NCBI RefSeq assembly: GCF_049306965.1
Contig: NC_133180.1
Location: 28,845,001 to 28,909,000, forward strand
Length of the DNA stretch: 64,000 bases
Source of the DNA: Danio rerio
Lineage: Eukaryota > Chordata > Actinopteri > Cypriniformes > Danionidae
Direction: 5' to 3'
A program made the position numbers and the translations under genes. The notes beneath the pieces are model-generated. The model was not told the origin of the DNA and made no database searches. It was given only the letters and a program-made list of their open reading frames with translations. The first letter of the stretch is position 1, and every line of letters begins with the position of its first letter. Shown here in pieces: positions 12,847 through 34,656 of this stretch.

Positions 12847-13204
12847 AGAGATACACAACACATTTAATAAAAGTTTAAAAGTAATAAATAAATAAAAACA
12901 CAACAAGTAAAATGTTTTTACATGTTGGGTTTAAAGTTTGTTAAGACCATTTCATATCAGTTCTTATTGGAATTGGGTGTGTTCACCCATTTGGTCTTGA
13001 CCAAATAAGAAATTAATTAATTTAGTGCTGGTCTGGTCAGTGTACAAATTGACATTTAAAAAAAAAAAAACAAATGTAACAGATCTTACTAAACAACCAA
13101 AAGTGCAATGTGCTAGGGTAAATGCTCTCCTTTTGTCTGTACATGTGATGGTATTGAAATTGTTGAGAAATTAAGAGTATATATAACCAGTTGAAGCTTG
13201 GATC

Positions 13205-13715
13205 AATTTCAAATCACTGATGCCTGCATGCTTACAGGACAGCCACTGGCACTGCATCCTTTTACCTCCACCTGCTCCTGAAGGTCTAATTCCCCATCAG
13301 GGTGGGAGCAACACTTTGTGGTGACATCACAGAGAGGCTATAAGTAACTTTCCAAAACCTTCTCATTCAATGTTCCTCACTGGTGAAATGGTCTTCCCAT
13401 TCCCACTCAGAATGCGTATACAGTGATATACTTCAAACGACAAGTTCAACAACTAAAAACCCATCTCTTCAGAGAACACCTGAAACCCGATGAATAATAC
13501 CAAAACAACCTATAGAACCCATTTTTAACCCCCTCACCCCACCCCCCCACACACACACAAAAAACTCCTACTCTAGCACTACAATTACTGAGCACAAACA
13601 GGTTACTTTGAATAACTAGAACTTCTTGTGTGTATTGCCTCTTCTTGTTGAATCGCTCAATTGTAAGTCAATTTGGACAAGCGTTTGCTGAATGACTAAA
13701 TCTAAAACATTGAAA
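13205..13715 (+). mobile_element. LINE L2/CR1-like 3' fragment
   Basis: The frame at about 13388-13495 reads NGLPIPTQNAYTVIYFKRQ, then LKTHLFREHLKPDE and a stop, which is the C-terminal end of an L2-type reverse transcriptase. The tryptophan usually found before NGLP is replaced by a stop here, and upstream pieces (GCTTACAGGACAGCCACTGG) are frame-disrupted. The 3' end GTAAGTCAATTTGGACAAGC with GAATGACTAAATCTAAAA is the usual tail of such fish elements. It is 5'-truncated and dead. Confidence 0.75.
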
Positions 13716-13753
13716 GCTTGTCTTGCAAGTCTTGCGTTTTTGTTGATTTAGAT

Positions 13754-13945
13754 CATGGGTGGTCAATCCTGTTCCTGGAGATCTACCTTCCTGTACAGTT
13801 TAGCTCCTACCCTGATCAAACCCACCTGAACCAATTAATTAGGACCTGAAATCCACTTGATAATTACAGACAGGTGTGTTTGATAAGGGTTGCAACTGAA
13901 TTCTGCAGGAAGGTAGAACTCCAGGAACAGGACTGGCCACCCCTG
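13754..13945. mobile_element. hAT-type MITE with perfect 8-bp target duplication
   Basis: A 192-bp element flanked by ATTTAGAT on both sides (13746-13753 and 13946-13953). The ends are CATGGGTGGTCAATC and, in reverse complement, CAGGGGTGGCCAGTC, 12 of 15 matching. Length, ends and 8-bp duplication fit a non-autonomous hAT element. It is the same family as 31191-31385. Confidence 0.9.
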
Positions 13946-13953
13946 ATTTAGAT

Positions 13954-15440
13954 GTTTATGATCTATGATGTCTTAAATGTTTTTTTTCTTGGCACCTATA
14001 ATAATTGAACCACTTTCAAATTTTCATTTTCATTGCAAATCATATTTATTTGTTTTGGGTGAATTTTGAATTTCCACAACCAGCACAGAGCCTCAGGGAT
14101 CGAGAGAGGCTGAATTGCCTATAGCCCCAAATCTGATGCCTATTTTAATCAAACTGCACCAGAGAGTGTTTGGAAGCGGATTGAGGTTTAACTTTGCATT
14201 TAGCTTTCATTTGTTTAGTGCACACCAAGGTTCAGATGGTAAAGATTACACTTGAATGAACTGCACTAACAGGGCAACTGAGTTCATTTTAATTAAACCA
14301 ACCCCCAAAAGTGTTAAACACACCCTAAAATAACCAGATAAATATACAGTCTAAGTTTAAGGATCCCCAGTACACCTACACTTTAAATGTATCTCTGCTC
14401 TCTAGTCCAGTGTGCTACCTTGATTATTATTTATGACAGCAACTTTATGTAAAATCCGGCAAGATGGTTGAAAGGTGAAGGAAATAAATGCATACTTAAA
14501 GACAAAGAGGAAAATGAGAAGGTGTAGGAGAGGCGCGGATGACAGATGGAGTGATTGCATTCATGTTGTGGAGGCCTAAACGTCTCAAATTTGGCTGCTA
14601 ATATCTCACATTAATAACCGGACCCTATAATGAAAGTATAACCAGATAAGTAGCAAAGGGGAAAGTGAGAAGAGGAGATTAAGAGAAAAAGCGTCTCTGA
14701 ACAAAAGGGGAAAATCTTGTAGACCAACTCAGCCTTTTATTATGCATAATAGATAGAAACATTGAAAGAAATTGAAAAAGGAAGAAAAAGTGCCTGTGTG
14801 CTTATGTATATTTGAATATGCCATTCAATTTCAAAAAGCACAACCCTCCCCTCAACCTAGCCCTCATAGGTCAAGAGGGGAGACATTGTGCAAAGACATC
14901 CTCCTGCAAACTGGATTTCTATTACCTAAAACTGAATGCAATTTTCTCTGAATAAAGTAGAAATGAGAGCAAGATGACAGCTGAATGAACCAGAATTACT
15001 TCCCACCCAAAGCCTACAAAGGGCGGACTGAAATAACTGATGGTTATGATGAAGTATTTCCATCATTTTTCAAAGGATTTTTTTTATGGTAATACACAAT
15101 TGTTCAAAAATGCTTTTGAAAAAAATAAAAATCAGTCAAAAACTGTCTTTCAAATGAAAAAAAAATCATAAAAGATATTAAATAAAATGTTTTCCAGCAC
15201 TGTTCTTAAGATAGATATCTCTATTTCAAGGTTGTTTAAATCTACAAACGGCTGATTGTTCTTGAATTGAATTTCAGGTCATTTGGTTCAAAAGCAGGAG
15301 AGATTTGATCTTTAATCTTACGTGGATTAAGGATGTAGTTTACACATTTGTTGTTTGGTTTTGATCTCTACATTTAGGCAAAAAAAAACCCTGCTCTTAA
15401 TAAATTCTGAAAGAAATCATTTGTATGAGAGAAATCGTGC
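13954..15440. other. Gene-free stretch
   Basis: Unique-looking AT-rich DNA. No open frame has splice signals or recognisable homology. The portion 14060-14180 is less AT-rich but has no supported coding reading. Confidence 0.4.
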
Positions 15441-15443
15441 CTT

Positions 15444-15678
15444 TACAGACGCAACCCAGTACTGGGAAAACCACACACTCATGGCAAATTCAGTTTGTTC
15501 AATTTACCTGTACCACATGTCTTTGGACTGAGGGGGAAATTGGAGCACCAGGAGAACACATGCAAACACGGGGAGAACATGCAAACTCCACAGAGAAATG
15601 CCAACTGACCCAGCCGGGACCAGCGACCTTCTTGCTGTGAGGCAAAAGTGCTAACTACTGAGCCACCGCGCCACCTTT
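15444..15678 (-). mobile_element. DANA-type SINE, missing its 3' part
   Basis: In reverse orientation it starts at GACGCAACCCAGTACTGGG and keeps CACATGTCTTTGGACTGAG, ACACGGGGAGAACATGCAAA, GCGACCTTCTTGCTGTGAGG and GAGCCACCGCGCCACC. Confidence 0.82.
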
Positions 15679-15699
15679 GAAAGAATTTTCATTTTTGAC

Positions 15700-16095
15700 T
15701 GAAATAATGTAGAGATCTCTGCGCCAGGACATAATTTTTAATACCGCCCGCTCCCGCCAGGTTTTAGTCCGAACCTGACCGCTCCCACTTATATTCAGTA
15801 TTTGTTGTCCTGCTGCCCAACCCACCCCGTTTTCTACCTGCCGCAACTGTTTCCTCACCATGACTATAGGATACAGAGTAAGTACAGAGTCCAGCTATAC
15901 ATGATACAGAGTCCAGACAGCCTATAACAAGCTGTCTGTATAAACACATAAACAGGTGTCGGGAGCGATATTGTTCGATCACCCGCTCCTGTTCAAATTA
16001 CCAAACGCTACCGCGCTTTATTCGGAAATTTATTCTCGCTCCGCTAGAAATCTGGTCGGGTCCTGTGGCTCCCATGGTACAGCCGCGGGAATGCA
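15700..16095. mobile_element. Possible GC-rich non-autonomous element
   Basis: A sharply GC-rich island (ATACCGCCCGCTCCCGCC, CCAACCCACCCCGTTTTC, CATGGTACAGCCGCGGGAAT) adjoins the SINE at 15444-15678 in AT-rich surroundings. The minus-strand frames show no known domain. A dispersed repeat is the simplest reading; the ends are not defined. Confidence 0.3.
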
Positions 16096-16804
16096 GACCT
16101 TTAAACTACTGCTTTGATGTATAAGTTTAAAATTTTTCAAATGTATATTACAAAGTGAGAGACACAACATGTCTGTTATTGCTTATTGCAAAGTCTTATC
16201 ATGTCTCTTTTAATGCCATCTGCAGAACCATTGAAACAGAGCTCAGCTTCAGCTCAGCCCGCTCCAATAATATCAGGTTGCAGGAGATTAAATTGTCAGA
16301 TAAAAATTGCATCTTGCTGGTTGGTGGGGACACAAGGAGCATGATGACATTTCTGACTCCCCTTTAATTAACTCTGAACTCACCAGATGAACCTGCTGAA
16401 ATCAAGATGTAACCCTTTACCTGAGAGCAAAAGCGCTGATGAGAAACCTCCAGAGTTTATGCAATGAATAGCCTATTGTATTCTTAATTGTAAAAAAGAC
16501 TGAGCCAAAGTCATGCAGATTAAAATTTACATCCTTACATCCAAATATTTCCCTAGAGCCTGGTATACTTTGCTGTTACACATATGTAAAAGTCCAATAT
16601 TTCCTCTACAGAATAGTAAAGTGCCTTGTGAATGTGCAAATGTAAATGCATTACATAAATAAATAAAAACCTCAAAATGACCCCCAACTCATTAATCTTT
16701 GCTTTTAAGGCATGGAATTACAAGGATAAACAAAATTTAAAAAACAAATGCAATAAACAATTAAACCTCCTAAAACGAATAGATTACATCACAATAAAGG
16801 AAAT

Positions 16805-17176
16805 CATTCATTCATTCATTTTCTTGTCGGCTTGGTCCTTTTATTAATCTGGGATCGCCACAGCGGAATGAACCGCCAACTTATCCAGCAATTTGTTTTA
16901 CGCAGTGGATGCCCTTCCAGCCGCAACCCATCTCTGGGAAACATCCACACATACACACACTCATACACTACGGACAATTTAGCCTACCCAATTCACCTGT
17001 ACCACATGTCTTTGGACTGTGGGGGAAACCGGAGTACCCGGAGGAAACCCATGCGAAGGAAGGGAGAACATGCAAACTCCACACAGAAACGCCAACTGAG
17101 CCGAGGATCGAACCAGCGACCCAGTGACCTTCTTGCTGTGAGGTGAACGTGCTTCCCACTGCGCCACTGCGTCGCC
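16805..17176 (-). mobile_element. DANA-type SINE, full length with target duplication
   Basis: The best-preserved copy in the window. It is flanked by TAAAGGAAAT at 16795-16804 and 17177-17186, a perfect 10-bp duplication. It holds the full set of family landmarks, from (CATT)n and GATCGCCACAGCGGAATGAA to CTTGCTGTGAGGTG and GCGCCACTGCGTCGCC. Confidence 0.93.
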
Positions 17177-17697
17177 TAAAGGAAATCAAATCTCATCAAA
17201 TTTTTCCTCAAAGTATGGATTGGATTTATATTAAAGTTACCATAGATATTCAGTGAGGTGCAGTAAGTGATTAGTTTCTTTTGATTCTCGTGATGCACCG
17301 ATCAAATTTTATTATGGCAGATTCCATTTACATTTGATTTATTTACATGCAAATTGGACAACTGTATTTTATATTTTTTACAAGAAGCCATGAAAACTGT
17401 TTTCAGTGAACAACATAGTTATTTGCTTTATCACAGGCTGAATCTGCAGTGATTTAATATTAGAGTCAACAACTTTACTTTAATCATGCTCCACATGTGC
17501 ATTTTTTAAAATCGTCCGCTTCCGTTTTTGCAGGTCAACCGTTGCGTCCCTTATTTTCTCTCTTTTTTTTTTATTTAGCCGAGTGTCACTGACTGAATGC
17601 ACTTATCTATATTGACCAACATTCCATTATTTTACTACCCATTTATGATCATTAACAACAAAAAATAGCTAGCTGTTAAGGGTAAACATGGTAAGAC

Positions 17698-17808
17698 ATT
17701 CATTCATTAATTTTTATTCGTCTAGTCTGTTTATTCATCAAGGGTCGCCACAGCGGAATGAACCGCCAACTTATCTTACATATATTTTACACAGCAGACG
17801 CAAGTAAC
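17698..17808 (-). mobile_element. DANA-type SINE 3' fragment
   Basis: Only the 3' end is present: (CATT)n, then AAGGGTCGCCACAGCGGAAT and GAACCGCCAACTTATC. Similarity stops near 17808. Confidence 0.8.
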
Positions 17809-18709
17809 CTAAAAAGTGACCTAAAATTGTCCATTTTTGATCCTTCATAGGTCACATCACAGAAGCCACCCAAGGACGGCACCTCTTTATCAGCTTCCAG
17901 TACTGTACATCCAACAGCCATGTAACATTACATGATTTAGCCGAAGGGCAATGGAGCATGGCTTTAAAGGAAATGAATGGAATTCAAAGTGTTTTCATAA
18001 TCCTTGGGCCCCTGGTGGTTGGGGCCCTATGCTACATGCATACTATGCATATCAGGAGAACCAGCTAACAACGTCCACGCAGATTGCATGCAAATAATTT
18101 TGAATTGTTTTTGAAGTACTTAGTCTGAAAAATGATTTCCTTTTGCAGTTAGCAATAACACAAAACAACATCACACTACTGAAGATGACAAAAAAAAACA
18201 AAAAAAAAAACGGGTCAGTTCTTCATACCTCTCTTGAATAACCTTAGCTGATTTACCAGATCTCTAATCTTTAAATTGTAAGAACTGGTTCCTGGCTAAT
18301 TTAATTCTTCAAACAATTTTGATAATCAGATTAAAATATCTGAATGAATTGATCTGAGATTACTGCGTAAAATTCTGATTGTTGTAAAGGATAGATCTAA
18401 TGTTCCTCAAAATCATGGCTATTTGTTAATTTGAGAACCGAATCCTGTGGCTTAAGGAATAACTAGCTATTTAAATTCATTTTGATATTGAAGAAGTACA
18501 CTGTATTTAATCATCTGCATGTTAGCTGTCAACAATGCGTGTACTTGACTTCCGTAAATTATCGTTCCTTCACACAAAAACAAAATCTTTCAATCTGGCA
18601 ATCAATATTATCATACACTATCAAAAACTGTACAAACACTGAGGCATGTATTTGTATCTAAAAACTCTATATTGCTACCTTGAAAGTATATTAATGCCTA
18701 AAATATACA

Positions 18710-19396
18710 CAGGTCCATAGCCAGTCTATTGAAAGGGGTGGTTCTTTTTTTCTCAAAAAGTAGACCTTTTTGCAGTTATTCGCCATACTTTCTATTAAAT
18801 TACCAATTTCAAATACTGCATTTTAGTGACATTTGGAGCACTAATCTTTTCTAGATTAGCTTGTATGTGATCTTAACCACACAAAAGATGCAACAAAAAA
18901 TATTTCCTACAATTTTGTCAAAGTGCTTATCATACTAATTTACCACAAAGTGTTTACTTACAAATGTGCATTTAAGGCTGTAAGTAAAAAATACAGTTTT
19001 ATAAATAATGATGTAATGAGATTAGAAATTTAAGAAATTTTAAATAAAGAAATATGAAAATTAATTGTATTTAAAATACAAATAAATTATCATACATCTT
19101 TAAAAAACTATGAATCTGTTAAAACTTTACCTTTGTTCAAATCTGTTTTAAATCAAAAACTGTAGCCTACAGGCAAATAACAAACTGACCAGCTCATTTC
19201 CTCAGTCAGAATTTGTCCATTTAAATAATTTTAAATTTAATTTATAATAAAACCTTCTTCTATTAGTTATTATCACAATTCATGATGGAATCGTGTCAGA
19301 AATAGGACAAATGAGCTTATATAGGGCCTAAATTCAAGACTTTGTCAGTGGGGAGTGGGTTTTTTGAACCACCCGAACCCACTGGCTATAGGCCTG
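18710..19396 (+). mobile_element. 687-bp element with terminal inverted repeats, copy 1
   Basis: The left end CAGGTCCATAGCCAGT and the reverse complement of the right end, CAGGCCTATAGCCAGT, match at 14 of 16 positions. Internal similarity to 57654-58300 (GACAAATGAGCTTAT near the right end here, in reverse near the left end there) shows one family in opposite orientations. No convincing 8-bp duplication was found. No transposase frame is present, so it is non-autonomous. Confidence 0.75.
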
Positions 19397-22271
19397 GTAC
19401 ATATTCATCACAAAATGTTTTAACAAATTTCTCTTTGAATCCTTTGAAAAGGCACCACCACTGTGAGTTTTTGTACCTTTATTTCTTTGTAGAACACACT
19501 ATTCAATCATATTCAATTTCTTTTAAACATTTTTACAAACAAACAAACAACCAAACATCTGTATACTATTAGTATTACCTTTGCTTACAATGACACAATT
19601 TAATCCTGTTCGTATGAAATAAACTGCTCCCGAGCAGGTTTGAGATTACAGACCTGTTGCTATGACAACAATTCCTAAATGAGTTTAGAAGAACACACTA
19701 TCCGGCATCATGTCAAATCGTCAGTAATCAAATCCAGCCAACTGAGTAATCCAGGTACAAGGAATCGGCCCTAGATGCCCATATGATCAATGCTTGTGTG
19801 TGTGGGGGGGGGGGGGGGGGGGGATTATATGATGTATCCACAACATGTATTTTTTTTTTAATTAGATAATAAGACAAGGGGCAGACAAACAAATGAGGAT
19901 TAATCTTCCTGATGTGTACATGTTAAGCTCCTTTTTGCAAACAACATGATTTTATAAGACTTATATGTACACTAACGCATCTAAAAAAAAAAAAAAACTA
20001 AAAAAAAAAAAAACAAGAATTCCTTAAAACTATTTCAATCTGTCCACTGCACTTTTTCATTTAGGAATATGTATATGATTCATCATTCTCATAAATGACT
20101 CAAAATAATGCAGTCCAAACAATTTAGTCCAGCCAACTATGCATCCTATTCAGACCAATTGTTTTTTAGAGATTTAAAAAAAAAAAAGTGCATATGGTGA
20201 GACAGCAGGAAATTGCTGTTTAGGAAATGACTAATGCCAGAATAAACAGCCGTATTGTGCTATAATTAATATAAGGTTTGCAGCTAAGCTTATGTTTTCA
20301 TCTTTCTGGCTGCAAACTGGACAGTGTGTCAGTGTTTATAAATCATTTGCACTGCGGACAAGGTTAAGCAAGCCATGTTAAAATATTATGACAGGTTTAA
20401 CACTGAATATAAGTTATTTAATTTGATTTAGACTTCAAATAGCAAAAGACAGCAAATACCAGACTCAAGGCCATCTCGCTTTAATTCCTGGGCTAACTGA
20501 CGGCTGAGTCACAACAGGACGATGCCCATCGTACACAATTCTGAAATATCTCCCCTTCTGTTCTCACCTTTAACCACAGGCTTACTCCACTAGAATAGTA
20601 TGCCGTGTATATATATAAATAAATAAAAAATCCTGCCTGCTGCTTCGTGGTAGTTCAAGGCCTTCATCTTCTCCTCCTACCTGCTGTGACTGCCTTTAAG
20701 TTGTTTCTGTCACTTTGAAGTGACAACATTTCAACACTGCATAAAAAAAAAAAATCCATGTTGGCCTTGATTTCCTCTGTAAATCTTTTGAGGTCTCATT
20801 ATCAGCTCCTGCAGTAATACATTAGCTCTACGCATCCTTAGAGATTTACTTTGGCCACATATGCAGTATAATGAATGCTAATGTCAATCACAACTGCTGA
20901 CCAGAGGTCAAGTCAGAAAGGAAAGACCTTGAGGCACATTTCCTCCAGCTATTCAAATAAAATCAATGAGTATCTTTATCTGCGGGACTGCACGAGTTGT
21001 GTCTCTGTGGCATGTTGTCACCAACAGCTTTTGCTTTGCTTTTATTTACATCTGTTTTTTAAGGTCAAAATTAGACTCATAAGCCACTGTAACTCACAGG
21101 TGCGAGAAAAAAAGAGTTTAAAAGGATAATTCACACTATATATCAAGGAAAAGGAACGACTAAGAAAGCAAAAAGGACAGTGAGTCAGAAGATACAAGAC
21201 AGGGAAGAAAAGCTAAATCAGCATTAACTCTCAATGTGGAGGTGTTTATGTGCTTATATTGCGGTCAGTGGGCCCATTCAGCTGTATTATCAGCAAATTC
21301 ATTCACGATCATCCCCGCCAGCTAGTCTCACTGACATTTAATGTGTGTATGTGTGTATTTGTGCGGCTATATGCCATGGTTAATGATATACATTGGCCAT
21401 GTACACACGTTTTCCTTCTTCGGCCTGTTTGGTTTTCCACTTGCAGAGGAGGATATTCTCTGTTGATGGTTCGTAATCCTGAAGCTATCCATTTAAAATA
21501 ACCAGACTGCTGGTATTTTCCTCTTATACAGCTGGGATTCCAAATTCAGAGCTCAAGGTGCAAAATAAGTAGGGACTTAGATGAACTTCTTTTATGCACT
21601 GTGGTGTTTAATATAAGAACTTTTATCCCATAACCAATAAGGAGATTAAATAAACTCCATTTCATGTTTATCATCATAACACAGCTGTCATTTTAAAATG
21701 AAACTCTTGTGGTCACTTCAGCAGTGTTAAACACTCCAACAAGCATCTTCATTCCTTGATGCTATAATGCAGCACAAAATTAAACGTCTTTTCCCAAGTA
21801 TGAGAACATGATGCTTTCTAAATGATACAAGAATCAAACAAACATGTGCGTTTCTCTCTAAACATTGCTCCTACTCTGAACTTAAAAGGGAAAGTAATTA
21901 ACTAGATTACCTGCAGGAAGAGCGAGACTGTCAGCAGGGATTAAGGTTAGATGCGTGTTCTCTTGTTTATTATTTATGCGTTGACATTCAAATCACTCTG
22001 TTTGGTTGCGACTACGACGTAAAATGGATAAACAGCTTCTGTTATTTTACTGCCATCTAGTGGACAACGAGTTGAGTAATCCATCTTTGTGTTTGTTTTT
22101 CGGTCAAGAGAAGTTTGTTACAAAGACTGGCAGCAACACATTGTATTTATTAACGACTTCATATAGAATCCTTTAACATTTTAAATAAAAAAGCGATATT
22201 AAAAAGTAGAAAACAAAGAGTCGATATATAATTATAGAAATTTATATAAATATATAGTTTTAATATGATAA
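19397..22271. other. Gene-free stretch with low-complexity tracts
   Basis: It contains A-rich runs (19983-20015) and otherwise unique-looking AT-rich DNA. The phrase ACTGCCATCTAGTGGACAAC at 22049-22068 resembles ends of dispersed fish repeats. No gene is supported. Confidence 0.4.
19804..19823. repeat. G20 homopolymer
   Basis: Twenty consecutive G residues follow TGTGTGT. The length is likely polymorphic and prone to sequencing error. Confidence 0.95.
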
Positions 22272-22652
22272 GATATAATTCATTCATTTTCTTTTCGAAT
22301 TAGACACTTTAATTTGGGGTCGCCACAGCGGAATGAACCACCAACTTATCTACCATATGTTTTACGGTGCGGATGCCCATCCAGCTGCAACCCATCAGTG
22401 GGAAATATCCATACACCCTTATTCACACATAAGTTACACTACGGACAATTTAACGTTTGTTTACCCAATTCACCTATACATGTTTTTGGACTACTGGGGG
22501 AAACCGGAGCACCCGGAGGAAACCCACGCGAACACGGGGAGAACATACAAACTCCACACAGAAATGCCAACTGACCCTGCAAAACCCGGCTCGAACCAGC
22601 GACCTTCTTGCTGTGATGCGATTGTGCTACCCACTACGCCATCGTGCTGCCA
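22272..22652 (-). mobile_element. DANA-type SINE, near full length
   Basis: Reverse orientation, from GGGGTCGCCACAGCGGAATG through TTTTTGGACTACTGGGGGAA and ACACGGGGAGAACATACAAA to GCGACCTTCTTGCTGTGATG and the tRNA-like head near CTACCCACTACGCCATCG. It lies about 170 bp upstream of the ncaph promoter. Confidence 0.9.
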
Positions 22653-22820
22653 TATGAAATAATATAATAATTATTATCAATGTTAATAGTAGTATTATCA
22701 TAATTCTACACGTAATAATTTAGATATAATATAGATGTATAATATCAAAATAAAGAGCACGCACAATGTGACGTTTTACGTCGTCCCTACATATGACATC
22801 ACTGATGACGCGTGTAACCG

Positions 22821-22839
22821 TTCGGCGCTAAATTTCAAA
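22821..22839 (+). promoter_or_regulatory. CDE/CHR-like cell-cycle promoter element of ncaph
   Basis: TTCGGCGC (E2F/CDE-like) is followed after 4 nt by TTTCAAA, whose reverse complement contains the CHR core TTTGAA. CDE plus CHR at this spacing is the classic arrangement bound by MuvB/DREAM in G2/M genes, which suits a condensin gene. It lies just upstream of or within the first exon. CRE-like TGACATCA and TGACGCGT lie 20-45 bp upstream. Binding is inferred. Confidence 0.5.
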
Positions 22840-22921
22840 TGGTCTTCTGAAGAGAAGGAAAAAGAAAGTCTGGAGTCTCTGGATTCATTTAAACAGCTTA
22901 AAAATCATCAGTTCGTCGCAG
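22840..22921 (+). other. ncaph: ncaph exon 1 (5' untranslated, start approximate)
   Basis: The segment ends GTTCGTCGCAG before the donor GTAACTT at 22922. It sits directly after the promoter-like block and about 400 bp before the first coding exon. The open frame crossing it does not continue the condensin protein, so the exon is taken as non-coding. The transcription start is not defined by sequence alone. Confidence 0.55.
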
Positions 22922-23329
22922 GTAACTTAAACGTTAGTTTTTTGTACTTTTTTATGTACGCTTTCAAAACCACCGATTTAAATGTGATTGTTTTGATTGA
23001 AGCGTGTTTAACGTTAGCGCTAACGTTAGCCATAGATGCGCTAGCTAGCAGGAGCCCATACAGTGCAATAACTTTACTGCATACTGAAACTTAGGTTTCT
23101 AGTAAGGTATGAATTTCGCTCCGGGGAAACAGAAAATGGGGTTATAAACATGCTTTTTGTAACATTAATATCTATGCATTAATACAGTTTAAGCAGACAA
23201 CATTAAATGTTGTTATTGTTATGAAAACTGTGAGGAAGTACGTTAACTGTTAAAGTTAAGCCTAGGAAAAATGCATAGTAGTGAATGGATACAACTTTAA
23301 TAAAACCACAATTACTTCACAGTTTCGTT

Positions 23330-33604
<10,275 letters not shown>

Positions 33605-34110
33605 AAATCTGACACAAATCTTTTATGCACAAATTGTCATTTGTATCAAAATGTAAATCCGCTTTCTTTTGTTCTCCATGGCATGTAAAAATACAAATGT
33701 CGGGACAAAACAGTATAGCCAAGAGGAGGAGGAGGAGGAGGAGGATGATGACGGTGGTGTCAGGATTATGATAATGTTGTACAGGGAAATACCAAACCAC
33801 AGACTTTTTTATTGATATATATATATATATACACACACACAAGTGAAAGTGAAAGATGTCAGAAGCATTCACCAAGAGGAAAAAACTCAACATGGTGCAG
33901 TTTGAATAATGTTTGCTTTTAAAATCAAGCGTTTTGATAACTTTAGCAGCTTCAGTAAAAAGTAAAAATATTAATGTGCTGTTTTCAGTGTCACTGTTTT
34001 TTTATTGCATTATTTAAATTGTAAAACATAATTTCTTAACTTTGAGGTTTCTTTTAGATGTGTATTGTACATACCATTTTCAAAAATAAAACGTGTTGTC
34101 ACATTTATGC
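33605..34110 (+). other. ncaph: ncaph 3' untranslated region
   Basis: It follows the TGA at 33602-33604 and holds a GAG/GAT-rich stretch (33724-33754), a (TA)n(CA)n tract (33816-33840) and a final AATAAA. The exact cleavage site is not visible. Confidence 0.8.
34085..34090 (+). terminator. Polyadenylation signal of ncaph
   Basis: Canonical AATAAA about 480 nt after the stop codon, followed by a GT-rich stretch (GTGTTGTCAC, GGTTTTGTGTC) that fits a downstream element. Confidence 0.8.
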
Positions 34111-34444
34111 TTGGTTTTGTGTCTAGTATGATTTTTTTTTAAATAGAATAATGCTTTAAATGCATGCAATGCCAAAGGCGTTTAGGTGGAGTTGTTGAAG
34201 ACGTATTGTGTTTCATGCATAGGAATTGAACTATTTTAACTTTGTTTTTAAGCAGTTTTCATCATGCTTGAAATTATAAACTTCTATAAATACCACTGAG
34301 TTTAATCACACATCAGTACTTTTAGAAAACTCACTCTAATCCGGTTTTACAAGACGCTTCTCATACCTGCCGGGAAGACGTCTAGATGGCATGATTATAG
34401 TATTTGCACTCACCTTACAGGTGTGTTTGTGAGATGAACCCGGC

Positions 34445-34453
34445 GCCATCTTG
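34445..34453 (+). promoter_or_regulatory. YY1-like motif in the vamp8 promoter region
   Basis: GCCATCTTG in CCGGCGCCATCTTGAGG matches the YY1 core (reverse complement CAAGATGGC), commonly placed at or just after the start site of TATA-less promoters. No TATA box is seen nearby. Function is inferred. Confidence 0.35.
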
Positions 34454-34656
34454 AGGATGCTATGGGAAGTGTCGCATCAGAGGTGGGCCAAAGCCAAGTC
34501 ATTCGCTGCTGGAGGAAGAGTGAATTAGAGACCAGGAAGTGTTGACACGGCGTACATCTATCGGTTACACTAGAAAACAGTTGCAAACATTTTAATTCTA
34601 AAGGATAACGTGTATTTTTTATATTGTGGAGTAAATAAAAAGAAGCTGGTGAAACT

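Noticed and set aside
12576-17146. Numerous open frames such as those at 12576-12818 and 16832-17146
   Set aside because: They are translations of DANA-type SINE copies, not genes.
22735-23094. 119-codon frame over the ncaph promoter and exon 1
   Set aside because: It crosses a GTAACTT donor and a promoter-like block and shows no kleisin similarity.
23285-23329. Upstream in-frame ATG before the chosen ncaph start
   Set aside because: It lies before the acceptor TTACTTCACAG at 23312-23322 and is intronic in the model with a non-coding exon 1. The 23330 start fits the family N-terminus.
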